A DNA stretch of 5,499 nucleotides. Source: Clostridiales bacterium. GTDB lineage: Bacteria; Bacillota; Clostridia; Oscillospirales; Oscillospiraceae. This document shows positions 5,470 through 5,499 of this stretch, in pieces (position 1 is the first letter of the stretch; every line of letters begins with the position of its first letter). The DNA is taken from NCBI GenBank assembly GCA_021200895.1, contig JAJQFX010000221.1, positions 1 through 5,499 on the forward strand, written 5' to 3'. Made by a program: the position numbers and the translations under genes. The notes beneath the pieces are model-generated. The model had not been told where the DNA came from and did not search any database. It was given only the letters and a program-made list of their open reading frames with translations.

Positions 5470-5499
5470 CCCCGGCAGGAGGAGCATAAAACCTAAGAT
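5464..5499 (+). other. Sequence beyond the recombination module (possible element edge)
   Basis: These 36 bases after the truncated recombinase contain AGGAGGAG at about 5477-5484, a good ribosome binding site. The window ends in AT, so an ATG could follow at 5498 if the next base is G, though that spacing (about 13 nt) would be long. No host gene is recognisable. Confidence 0.3.

Noticed and set aside
4840..5487. 215-residue open frame on the minus strand across the end of recombinase 2
   Set aside because: It is antisense to conserved recombinase coding sequence and shows no family motif.
5423..5499. Open frame (MAMKNARRSALSNDV...) overlapping the end of recombinase 2 and running off the window
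   Set aside because: There is no ribosome binding site before either ATG (5423 or 5429), and it overlaps conserved zinc-ribbon codons. It is too short to judge, though it could be read as the +1 continuation of a junction.

Overview
This window looks like the right-hand end of a prophage, or phage-derived mobile element, of a gut-type Firmicute (Clostridia, Oscillospiraceae/Lachnospiraceae-like). The guess rests on strong GGAGG-type ribosome binding sites, a base composition near half G+C by eye, and a lysis cassette and tandem serine recombinases of the kind common in those genomes. No host gene or taxonomic marker is present, so the organism is inference. All genes read rightward (+).

Region 1 (1-2077) is a lysis-type module. 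It starts with a 5'-truncated gene for a small protein with a hydrophobic N-terminus and a charged helix. Next is a 129-residue, lysine-rich, single-span membrane protein (holin-like, function unproven). Last is a modular endolysin of about 446 residues: an NlpC/P60-type cysteine peptidase domain, a phage-tail-lysozyme-type domain and a C-terminal SH3-like wall-binding domain. The genes are nearly contiguous. The module closes with a strong intrinsic terminator at 2092-2134.

Region 2 (2194-5463) is a recombination module of four coupled genes. They are a helix-turn-helix protein with two CxxC/CxxxC zinc-finger-like units, a 71-residue SHOCT-like protein, and two paralogous large serine recombinases. 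The terminator separates it from the lysis genes, and I see no convincing promoter in the 2135-2193 gap.

Both recombinases are damaged or altered at the C-terminus. Recombinase 1 is broken by a -1-type frameshift at an A6 run (4024-4029). One extra A would join it to the downstream frame and give 516 residues with a second zinc ribbon, ending 13 nt inside the start of recombinase 2. Recombinase 2 stops at 366 residues, just after the fourth zinc-ribbon cysteine, and lacks the coiled-coil C-terminus expected of its family. The sequence change there (about 5440 onward) may be the edge of the element (an attachment junction), a deletion or rearrangement, or decay. A 15-bp imperfect palindrome sits on the stop codon at that point.

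The most interesting questions are whether the two recombinases work together (as CcrA/CcrB do), whether the A6 frameshift is real, and whether element integration itself determines the C-terminus of recombinase 2. I see no CRISPR array, tRNA, rRNA or insertion sequence.
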